Below are positions 1-5,403 of a stretch of 7,997 nucleotides of DNA, piece by piece. Within the stretch, counting starts at the first letter, position 1; each line of letters begins with the position of its first letter. Origin of the DNA: Phycisphaerales bacterium (lineage in GTDB: Bacteria > Planctomycetota > Phycisphaerae > Sedimentisphaerales > Anaerohalosphaeraceae); assembly GCA_003152975.1 (NCBI GenBank), contig PMBP01000226.1, positions 1 through 7,997 of the forward strand. The letters run 5' to 3'. Both the position numbers and the translations under genes were made by a program. The notes under the pieces were generated by a model, which saw nothing but the letters and a program-made list of their open reading frames with translations, had not been told where the DNA came from and made no database searches.

Positions 1-1
1 C

Positions 2-970
2 TATGGATGCCGTGTGCGGCCGAACCAGTCGTGGCCTTCCCAGTTGCAGCGGCTTACAGATCGTTCGATCTACAATATGTCGTTGGGCGGTTATGGACCC
101 ATCGAAGAATTGATGCTTCTGAATCGGGCGGTCGAGATGCGGCCGTCGCTGGTGATCTATGCGATGTTTATCGGTAATGATATATATGATGCCTATACAT
201 CCGTCTATTACCGCAATCAGTTCCCGGAATTCAAGACACAGGATGCGGCCTTTCAGAAGGCGATCGCGGATCGTGAACGAGAGGCCCCGTTTGACGATAC
301 GGTCAGAATGCAGGATACGGTATCCCTTTTATTTCGCGATATGACGGGGTCAGCCCTCAACCGACTCAAGCTCTGTCGCCTGTTTTGCGCGATGGAAGCG
401 GCGATACAAAGCAAAACCGACGGCATCCTGTCCAATTTTCATTACCTCAATTTCCGGAACGAACGCCGTACTGCGATGGCCAATTCGGAGTATTATGAAC
501 TGTTTGAAACCCCGGACTATGTGACGATCTTGATTCCCGCTTTCCGACACAAGGGCGTGAATTTGGACGATCCGAGAATCGAAGAAGGGTTGCGGATTTC
601 GCAACAAGCATTACTGAAAATGAACACTACCGCACAAACCCATGCCATCGATTTCTTGGTGCTCTTGATCCCCAACAAGGAACGGGTTATCTACGAATTC
701 TATCCCGCAAACAATCGTGTAGCTTCGGAAGCGATGAGTCGGGTTGTGAAATATGAAGATGAAATTCGCCGCCGCACCCTCGGTTTTCTGGGCGAACGGA
801 AGATTTCATGTATCGATCTGTTGCCGGTGCTCAAGAATTATCTGGCAAACGGCGGACGACCCTATTTCATCGATCACGACACTCACTTCAATCCGGAGGG
901 GAATGGATTGGTGGCGAGAATCGTCGATCAGTATATGAAGAAGGAATCCCATGATCCGGGGAATCCATAG
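2..970 (+). CDS. SGNH/GDSL-fold hydrolase-like protein (AlgX/AlgJ-type), 5' partial
   Basis: The frame is open to the left edge, so the N-terminus, including the block I GDS serine motif, lies outside the window; the GTG at 14 is only the first possible start inside it. What is visible fits the rest of an SGNH hydrolase. NMSLGGYGP (from base 74) resembles the block II glycine region. IGND (about 170-181) is the block III Gly-x-Asn region. DTHFNPEGN (878 onward) is the C-terminal Asp-x-His motif in the form seen in AlgX/AlgJ-like and other polysaccharide O-acetylation proteins. Such proteins act as carbohydrate esterases or acetyltransferases, usually outside the cytoplasm, but the substrate cannot be read here. 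About 320 residues are present. The stop is TAG at 968-970. No terminator hairpin is obvious after it. The assignment rests on three short motifs, so the fold is fairly likely and the exact role is open. Confidence 0.72.
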   Translation, partial: YGCRVRPNQSWPSQLQRLTDRSIYNMSLGGYGPIEELMLLNRAVEMRPSLVIYAMFIGNDIYDAYTSVYYRNQFPEFKTQDAAFQKAIADREREAPFDDTVRMQDTVSLLFRDMTGSALNRLKLCRLFCAMEAAIQSKTDGILSNFHYLNFRNERRTAMANSEYYELFETPDYVTILIPAFRHKGVNLDDPRIEEGLRISQQALLKMNTTAQTHAIDFLVLLIPNKERVIYEFYPANNRVASEAMSRVVKYEDEIRRRTLGFLGERKISCIDLLPVLKNYLANGGRPYFIDHDTHFNPEGNGLVARIVDQYMKKESHDPGNP

Positions 971-1138
971 GGGATGATCGAGGATGCCGATGGAATTGGT
1001 TGATCGTGTTTGTGAATTTCCGAATCGGGTACTACACGGTGACGGGATTGCTTCGGGCGGGGTTGATTGGGTCGGTTCAAAATGAACGCTGTCGAAGGCC
1101 ATCAAGTTGAAATGCGAATTCATTTACGGGGATGTTCA

Positions 1139-2023
1139 ATGGTACGAATTGGAGTGGGACTAATAATCAGCCTGGCCTTTTGGGCATCAGGCCAATCGGA
1201 TCATCAATGGGTTTCGACGGACGAAAAGTCGATGACGGACATGCTGATGGAAGACCATGGGATTCCGACGACGCCGGCGGAGGATCGGGCCCAGCAGGAG
1301 CGGTTTCTCGGTAAGTTCCGGGACCGGGCCGGGCGGGATATCCAGACACTTCCGGGGGTTGTTATCGAGAATTCCAAGGAGATCATCTTGGATTGGGACA
1401 AGGCCTTCTGGCTGCTGGCGGCCGGCGGCGGGAGCATCGCGATCAACAGCTCCGGGGCCGACGACCGGATGGAGAAGGATATCCGACACAACGCCTTTAT
1501 CCCCGAGGACATGGACAGGATGATAGAAGTGGTCGGCGGGCCGGGATTCCATTTCGGCGTGGCGGGTTTGTGGTACATGATCGCGGCCGAACAGGGCAAC
1601 GAAAAGGGCCTGGAGCAATCGTGGACGATGCTCAAGGCGCTTTCGGTTACCGGGGCATGGACCCTGACCTTGAAATTGGCGGTCAATAACGATACCCCCA
1701 ACGGCATGGAATTGGCCTGGCCCAGCGGACACACCTCCAGTTCGTTCACCGTCGCGTCGGTGCTGGACGAGTTCTACGGACCCGGCGTTGGCATCCCGGC
1801 CTATCTCGGGGCGGGATTTGTGGGTTACCGCATGATGGAATCGGGCGACCATTGGCCCAGCGATGTGCTGTTTGGGGCGGTGCTGGGGTACATTGTCGGC
1901 CACCATGTCGCCGGCAAGGATAAGCAGGCCACCGTCGGAGGATTTAAGGTCATTCCGTTTGCCGATCTGGATTCTGTCTCCGACAAGGGTGTTACGGGTC
2001 TGAGTCTTGTCAAGCGATTCTGA
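1139..2023 (+). CDS. secreted PAP2-family (type 2 phosphatidic acid) phosphatase
   Basis: PAP2 phosphatases remove phosphate from lipids, isoprenyl pyrophosphates or small phospho-substrates on the outer side of the membrane. With the ATG at 1139 the product is 294 aa and starts with a signal peptide: a hydrophobic run ending FWASG, with likely cleavage near residue 18. A GGA six bases upstream supports this start; in-frame starts at 1067 (TTG), 1082 and 1112 are possible but place extra residues before the signal. Active-site motifs: C1 is K179 followed six residues later by T186-P187, where the family normally has Arg-Pro; C2 is PSGH at 195-198; C3 is R231, H238 and D242 in YRMMESGDHWPSD. 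The missing C1 arginine is odd. The protein has few clear membrane spans and ends in an aromatic residue (VKRF). The substrate is unknown. No convincing promoter was found upstream, and no U-tract terminator downstream. Confidence 0.85.
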   Translation: MVRIGVGLIISLAFWASGQSDHQWVSTDEKSMTDMLMEDHGIPTTPAEDRAQQERFLGKFRDRAGRDIQTLPGVVIENSKEIILDWDKAFWLLAAGGGSIAINSSGADDRMEKDIRHNAFIPEDMDRMIEVVGGPGFHFGVAGLWYMIAAEQGNEKGLEQSWTMLKALSVTGAWTLTLKLAVNNDTPNGMELAWPSGHTSSSFTVASVLDEFYGPGVGIPAYLGAGFVGYRMMESGDHWPSDVLFGAVLGYIVGHHVAGKDKQATVGGFKVIPFADLDSVSDKGVTGLSLVKRF

Positions 2024-2108
2024 TTTCGTCGATCCATATTTCGGTTTGAACCCCCCCCGTTTTCCCCGGAATCTGGAGCGTTGCGCCCGGAACCCGTGGA
2101 AAAAGTCT

Positions 2109-2137
2109 TTGAAAATCCTCGCCCCGGACGATAGAGT
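2109..2137 (+). promoter_or_regulatory. putative sigma70-type promoter for the aminotransferase gene
   Basis: TTGAAA at 2109-2114 and TAGAGT at 2132-2137 are separated by 17 bases. This predicts a transcription start near 2144 and a leader of about 40 nt before the ATG at 2183. Found by eye from box similarity only. Confidence 0.45.
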
Positions 2138-2173
2138 ATCTGTCTGGAAAATGATTATAAGTAGCGAAATTAC

Positions 2174-2177
2174 GAGG
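2174..2177 (+). promoter_or_regulatory. Shine-Dalgarno site of the aminotransferase gene
   Basis: GAGG ends 5 bases before the ATG at 2183 and fixes that codon as the start. It agrees with the N-terminal alignment to AlaC-type enzymes. Confidence 0.7.
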
Positions 2178-2182
2178 CAAAT

Positions 2183-3415
2183 ATGACGGATTTTGTGATT
2201 CAACCGGCGGAACGGGTCAAGCGGCTGCCGCCGTATTTATTCGGACGGATTAACGCGCTGAAACTGGAAAAGCGGCGACAGGACATCGATGTGATCGATC
2301 TGGGGATGGGCAACCCGATGGACGGGGCGCCGAAGGCCGTGGTGGACAAGCTCTGCGAGGCCGCCCGTGACCCGCGCAACCACCGGTACAGCATGTCCAA
2401 GGGCGTGTATAATCTGCGGCGGGAGATGGCGGCCAAGTACGCCCGCAAGTGGAATGTTCAGCTCGACCCGGAGACCGAGGTGCTGGCGTGCCTGGGTTCC
2501 AAGGAGGGCTTTAGCCACATGTGCCTGGCGATGCTGGGTCCGGGCGACACGGCGATCGTGGCCGATCCGGCGTTTCCGATCCACATTTACGGTGTGGCGC
2601 TGGCCGGGGGTAATGTCATCAGCGTGCCGCTGGGCAACGATCAGAAATTTTTGGATTCGATCGCGCTGGTATGCGAGCATTTATTCCCGCGGCCCAAGCT
2701 GCTGATTCTGAACTATCCGCACAACCCGACGGCGATGACCGTCGATGAGGGATTTTTCGAGACGGTCGTGGCTTTGGCCAAACGATTCAATCTGGCGGTC
2801 ATCAGCGATTTTGCTTACGGTGAAACCTGTTTCGACGGGTACACGGCGCCGAGTTTTTTGTCGGCCAAGGGGGCCAAAGATGTGGGCGTGGAGTTCACCA
2901 CGCTGAGCAAACCCTACAACATGGCGGGCTTTCGGATCGGTTTCGTGGCGGGCAACAAGGACATGGTCGGCGCTTTGGCGACGATCAAGGGCTACTACGA
3001 TTACGGGATCTTCCAGGCGATCCAGATTGCCAGCATCATCGCCATGCGCGAAGGCGACGGCTTCATCAAAGAGCAGAACCAGCTTTATCAGACCCGCCGG
3101 GATGTGGTTTGCGATGCGTTGCAGCGGATCGGTTGGCAGACTGACCTGCCGCGGGCGTCGATGTTTGTCTGGACGCGCTTTCCGCCGGAATATTCGGGCG
3201 GCAAGGGAAGTATCGACTACGCGATGGATCTGCTCAACTACGCCAATGTCGCGATCGCGCCGGGTCGGGCGTTCGGCGAAAACGGCGAATACTGCATGCG
3301 AATCGCCCTGGTGGAAAACGAGAACCGCCTCCGGCAGGCGATCCGCAATATCTCGCGGTTTAATCAGGCCAAACCCGTCAGCGGTCAAAAGCGGCGGGCG
3401 AAAAAGTCGACCTGA
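2183..3415 (+). CDS. alaC: AlaC-type class I/II aminotransferase (alanine-forming; LL-DAP aminotransferase relative)
   Basis: This is a PLP-dependent fold type I aminotransferase of 410 aa, about the length of E. coli AlaC (YfdZ), which makes alanine from pyruvate and glutamate. From memory of that protein the match runs the whole length: an RLPPY-like N-terminus, DLGMGNP (substrate loop), GSKEG at 105-109 (cofactor phosphate region), AFPIHIYG, NYPHNPT with N181, SDFAY with D209 and Y212 contacting the pyridine ring, LSKPYNMAGFRIGF with the Schiff-base lysine K243, and R373 near the C-terminus for the substrate carboxylate. All expected catalytic residues are present. Many bacterial relatives are annotated as LL-diaminopimelate aminotransferase (DapL), so a role in lysine or peptidoglycan precursor synthesis cannot be excluded. 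The gene has its own promoter-like boxes, a good Shine-Dalgarno site and a strong terminator, so it is probably monocistronic. The C-terminus is a short basic tail. Confidence 0.9.
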   Translation: MTDFVIQPAERVKRLPPYLFGRINALKLEKRRQDIDVIDLGMGNPMDGAPKAVVDKLCEAARDPRNHRYSMSKGVYNLRREMAAKYARKWNVQLDPETEVLACLGSKEGFSHMCLAMLGPGDTAIVADPAFPIHIYGVALAGGNVISVPLGNDQKFLDSIALVCEHLFPRPKLLILNYPHNPTAMTVDEGFFETVVALAKRFNLAVISDFAYGETCFDGYTAPSFLSAKGAKDVGVEFTTLSKPYNMAGFRIGFVAGNKDMVGALATIKGYYDYGIFQAIQIASIIAMREGDGFIKEQNQLYQTRRDVVCDALQRIGWQTDLPRASMFVWTRFPPEYSGGKGSIDYAMDLLNYANVAIAPGRAFGENGEYCMRIALVENENRLRQAIRNISRFNQAKPVSGQKRRAKKST

Positions 3416-3437
3416 TCGTTTCCTTTGTTTTTCATTG

Positions 3438-3464
3438 AAAAGGGCCCTGGTAGGCCCTTTTTTA
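3438..3464 (+). terminator. Rho-independent terminator after the aminotransferase gene
   Basis: AAAAGGGCC (3438-3446) pairs perfectly with GGCCCTTTT (3453-3461) around a 6-base loop, and the run of six T at 3458-3463 forms the U-tract. It starts 22 bases after the stop codon. The A-run before the stem could also let it work weakly on the minus strand, but no minus-strand gene reaches it. Confidence 0.93.
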
Positions 3465-3509
3465 TTGGACGATGGCATTCTGTCGAGGCCGTATTTCGGC
3501 AAAAACATC

Positions 3510-3538
3510 TTGACTTTTGACGGTTTTTATGGTCTAAT
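3510..3538 (+). promoter_or_regulatory. strong sigma70-type promoter driving the structured leader and PEP-CTERM genes
   Basis: TTGACT (3510-3515) and TCTAAT (3533-3538) each match the consensus at five of six positions and are 17 bases apart. The expected start is about 3545, which is the first base of the long leader hairpin. The box sits only about 45 bases after the upstream terminator, in an otherwise gene-free stretch. Confidence 0.7.
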
Positions 3539-3544
3539 ACAAAA

Positions 3545-3774
3545 GAGAAATGAGGGATGTTCGACTCGCTGACAGGGCGGGTTGGGTCTCGTTTCTCAGG
3601 ATTCCGATGGGCTCCAACGGCCTTCCGGAATGGGGGTGAGCAAGACGCTCACGACAGTCGCAATACCCGAAGCGTGTGTGCCTGTGTGTGATGTTCAAAG
3701 AGCAGGGAGTCTTTGAACGAATGGCAGGATGCCGGAGCAAGGGTGTTTGTTTGAAGAAAGTTGAGCGACAACAC
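3545..3774 (+). ncRNA. structured 5' leader RNA of the PEP-CTERM gene (candidate cis-regulatory RNA)
   Basis: From the predicted start point to the ATG there are about 230 nt with no convincing coding sequence but dense pairing. Hairpin 1: GAGAAATGAG (3545-3554) pairs with CTCGTTTCTC (3588-3597), ten pairs including one wobble, and inside it 3562-3569 pairs with 3577-3584. Hairpin 2: ATTCCG (3601-3606) with CGGAAT (3626-3631), plus inner GGGC/GCCT at 3609-3612 and 3620-3623. Hairpin 3: GTGAGC (3636-3641) with GCTCAC (3647-3652), 5-base loop. Hairpin 4: GTTCAAAGA (3693-3701) with TCTTTGAAC (3710-3718), nine perfect pairs. A GTGTGTG direct repeat (3674-3680, 3684-3690) lies between hairpins 3 and 4. 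There is no good Shine-Dalgarno directly before the ATG. I do not recognise it as a known riboswitch class. It could be a riboswitch, a protein-binding leader, a processed small RNA or simply a stabilising leader. Confidence 0.5.
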
Positions 3775-4344
3775 ATGAAGAAGATTTCCATCGTATTGGG
3801 TGCGCTGATGATCTGTACCTCCAGTCTGATGGCCATGATGATAACTCCGGTGATGTCCGGCCAGACGAATTTCAATAACGGCAACCTGATCGGGTCCGTC
3901 GACTACATGGTGTTCGCTCCCGCCGAGTATCCAGGCGAGACGCTGTTCCCGAGTCTGGACTATGTGTATGCCTACCAGGTGTTCAATGATGCCGCGTCGA
4001 AGGTCTCGATCGACTTTTTCTCGGTCGGGCTTGAAGCCAACGCGATCGTGGGCAATCTGACCTACGAGGCCGTTGCCGGCGAAGTAATCCCCGGATACCA
4101 GGCGATTTTGTCGGAGAGCGTGTTGAACCTGTTCTTCGGTCCGGCCGGGCCCATCACTAAGGGAAAGCAGTCCGCGCTTCTGCTGTTCAGCAGTCCCATG
4201 CAGCCCATGCAGGGCTTCGGGGCGGTGTCCGGCGGTTTCACCGGCGGCGAGATCGTTTCGGTGGCCGCCCCGATTCCCGAACCGATGACGCTGACCCTGC
4301 TGGCCTTGGGCGGAGCGTTTGCGGTTCGTTCGCGGCGTTCGTAA
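3775..4344 (+). CDS. small PEP-CTERM sorting-domain protein, function unknown
   Basis: The 189-aa product starts with a signal peptide (KK at 2-3, then a hydrophobic run to about residue 20) and ends with a full PEP-CTERM signal: IPEP at 167-170, a hydrophobic helix at about 171-184, and the basic tail RSRRS. In this family an exosortase cleaves near the PEP motif and the protein goes to the envelope or extracellular matrix. The middle is probably a beta-rich secreted domain with alternating aromatic and small residues and no catalytic motif I can name. The frame stays open upstream to 3676, but only the ATG at 3775 puts the charged n-region at the start. The Shine-Dalgarno site is weak or absent, unlike its neighbours, and the gene sits behind a long structured leader. 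No exosortase gene is in the window. The product name is secure; its function is unknown. Confidence 0.88.
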   Translation: MKKISIVLGALMICTSSLMAMMITPVMSGQTNFNNGNLIGSVDYMVFAPAEYPGETLFPSLDYVYAYQVFNDAASKVSIDFFSVGLEANAIVGNLTYEAVAGEVIPGYQAILSESVLNLFFGPAGPITKGKQSALLLFSSPMQPMQGFGAVSGGFTGGEIVSVAAPIPEPMTLTLLALGGAFAVRSRRS

Positions 4345-4363
4345 TCGTTCTCTGAATCCTTCC

Positions 4364-4390
4364 GGCGGGCCGGTCGTTAACCGGTCCGCC
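4364..4390 (+). other. GC-rich intergenic hairpin between the two PEP-CTERM genes
   Basis: GGCGGGCCGGT (4364-4374) pairs with ACCGGTCCGCC (4380-4390), eleven pairs including one wobble, around a 5-base loop. It begins 20 bases after the stop of the first gene. There is no T-run after it, so it is not a classic terminator. It may protect the 3' end of the upstream message, cause partial termination, or separate expression of the two genes. Confidence 0.6.
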
Positions 4391-4413
4391 TTCCGTCATA
4401 CGCTAAGATTGTC

Positions 4414-4418
4414 GGAGG
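4414..4418 (+). promoter_or_regulatory. Shine-Dalgarno site of the second PEP-CTERM gene
   Basis: GGAGG lies 5 bases before the ATG at 4424 and 8 bases before the next in-frame ATG at 4427. Three ATG codons stand in a row, so the exact start is uncertain by one or two codons. It is a much better ribosome site than that of the gene upstream. Confidence 0.65.
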
Positions 4419-4423
4419 ATACG

Positions 4424-4996
4424 ATGATGATGCATTCAATTTCCCGGCCGGGTCGATGGATGCTGGGCCTGGCGGTATTAGGACTGGCTGCGGCCCTGTG
4501 TCCAGCACAGTCCCAGTCCGGTTATGCCCTGATTGTCGAGCAAACTCCCAACGATGGCGGGGCGGTAACCCCCAACAGCGGCGTTCACAGGTTCGGGGTC
4601 AATCAGATGGTGACCCTGATGGCCGAACCCAAGAGCGGATATCGATTTCTCTATTGGCTCGGCGATGTGACGGACATGACCCACAACCAGACCTCGGTCT
4701 GGCTGGATTCGCCAAAGATCGTGGTAGCGGTGTTTGAGAAGACACAATTCGAGCTTCCCGAAGAGATCGGCATGTCCAATGGCGGTGGCGGCGGCCAGGA
4801 TAACGCGATCAGCGTTGGATCGGGTTGGCGGATGGGATCGAGCGTCAGCGACGGAGGCAGCGGCTCGGTTGTGACTTATCAGTGGGTTGCCCCTCCCAGT
4901 GTCGATCCCGGCCAGACTTCGGTACCGGAACCGGCTACGCTTGCCCTGTTGGGACTGGGTTCGGTTTGGATGCTGAAATCCCAACGGCGTTCCTGA
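4424..4996 (+). CDS. PEP-CTERM protein with an InlB-type (divergent B-repeat) domain
   Basis: The product is 190 aa. Residues 1-28 form a signal peptide with a hydrophobic core from about W12 to L25. Residues 35-105 match the pattern of the divergent InlB B-repeat family: GG-x-V-x-P near 45-50, G58 to L65, the GY-x-F-x-x-W core at 72-78, and a final hydrophobic strand ending in AVF at 102-104. Such repeats are small beta-grasp modules of surface and secreted proteins. A glycine/serine-rich linker (about 112-160) leads to VPEP at 167-170, a helix of about 14 residues and a KSQRRS tail, a complete exosortase signal. Only one repeat is present, which is short for this family. It is probably cotranscribed with the PEP-CTERM gene 79 nt upstream, although a hairpin lies between them. 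The likely role is structural or adhesive in the outer envelope or matrix; no enzymatic motif is visible. Confidence 0.87.
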   Translation: MMMHSISRPGRWMLGLAVLGLAAALCPAQSQSGYALIVEQTPNDGGAVTPNSGVHRFGVNQMVTLMAEPKSGYRFLYWLGDVTDMTHNQTSVWLDSPKIVVAVFEKTQFELPEEIGMSNGGGGGQDNAISVGSGWRMGSSVSDGGSGSVVTYQWVAPPSVDPGQTSVPEPATLALLGLGSVWMLKSQRRS

Positions 4997-5013
4997 GAGG
5001 AGCACGATCGATA

Positions 5014-5034
5014 CGGCGATTACCGGTGTCGCCG
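5014..5034. other. hairpin in the convergent gap between PEP-CTERM gene 2 and groES
   Basis: CGGCGA (5014-5019) pairs with TCGCCG (5029-5034) around a 9-base loop. It sits in the 53-base gap between the two converging stop codons, where a shared terminator would be expected. No T-run follows on either strand, so its activity as a terminator is doubtful. Confidence 0.35.
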
Positions 5035-5049
5035 CGTGAGCGGAACAGT

Positions 5050-5400
5050 TTACGCCTTGCGAAAGACCGCGACGACATTCTCGACATCGACGACGAACAG
5101 GCGATTGTCGCCTTCGAAGTCCACGGGGATCGCCCCCTTGGGATTGAACAGGACCTTGTCGTATTGCCGCAGGGGAATGTCCGAAGACTGCTCGACCTCC
5201 GCCGAGACCGAGACGATCCGGCCGGTGATCGTGGGGATTTCGATGTTGTCCGGCAATTGAATGCCGCCCTTGGTGGCCCGCTTGTCCTCGTCCTTGCGGA
5301 TCAGGACCCGCTTGCCCACGGGTTCAATGGTTTCAATTCCATGAGTGTCTTTCTTGTCCACGCGAATCCTCGCCGTTGGCTTTTTGCCGCCGCGTTCCAT
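5050..5400 (-). CDS. groES: divergent GroES/Cpn10 co-chaperonin
   Basis: GroES forms the seven-subunit lid of the GroEL folding chamber in the cytoplasm. The 116-aa frame keeps the family layout: an N-terminal strand EPVGKRVLIRKDED at 26-39, the mobile loop that docks on GroEL with TKGGIQLPD at 43-51, a G-x-I/V strand at 60-66, YDKVLFNPKG at 80-89 and a final strand ending VVAVFRKA. It departs from the classical signature PLxDR(V/I)LV, having PVGKRVLI. The frame has about 20 residues more than usual at the N-terminus. A GTG at 5361 (residue 14), preceded by GAGGA with a 5-base gap, would give 103 aa, nearer to the family norm. The ATG at 5400 lies only 3 nt after the topA stop and its AAGGA is too close to work well. 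I list the longer form, but the GTG start is a serious alternative. No groEL is in the window. Confidence 0.85.
   Translation of the reverse strand: MERGGKKPTARIRVDKKDTHGIETIEPVGKRVLIRKDEDKRATKGGIQLPDNIEIPTITGRIVSVSAEVEQSSDIPLRQYDKVLFNPKGAIPVDFEGDNRLFVVDVENVVAVFRKA
5367..5371 (-). promoter_or_regulatory. possible Shine-Dalgarno for an internal GTG start of groES
   Basis: On the minus strand GAGGA is followed by 5 bases and then GTG (5361-5359) in frame with groES. This is the best ribosome-binding site in the region and argues for a 103-aa product. Confidence 0.45.
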
Positions 5401-5403
5401 TCC

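Noticed and set aside
971..1138. Promoter between the SGNH and PAP2 genes
   Set aside because: TTG-containing candidates at about 1010 and 1063 have no acceptable -10 box at 16-18 bases.
2051..2058. Run of eight C bases after the PAP2 gene, as a possible phase-variation tract
   Set aside because: It lies 28 bases past the stop codon and about 50 bases before the nearest promoter box, so slippage would change neither a reading frame nor a promoter spacing; more likely chance, or a possible base-call error site.
1187..2203. Long minus-strand open frame (338 codons) opposite the PAP2 gene
   Set aside because: It is rich in Arg, Pro, Gly and His with no family motif, as expected for a shadow of a GC-rich gene; the plus-strand frame has clear PAP2 motifs.
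2681..3508. Minus-strand open frame (275 codons) opposite the aminotransferase
   Set aside because: Shadow of a well-recognised gene; no motif, and it crosses the intrinsic terminator.
3545..3720. Known riboswitch such as c-di-GMP-I/II, glycine, cobalamin or fluoride
   Set aside because: The conserved core sequences of these classes as I remember them are not present; only the hairpin pattern is, so no class name is given.
3676..3774. N-terminal extension of the first PEP-CTERM protein (33 residues from a GTG)
   Set aside because: It would bury the signal peptide, is Cys-rich without pattern, and overlaps the hairpin 4 region of the leader.
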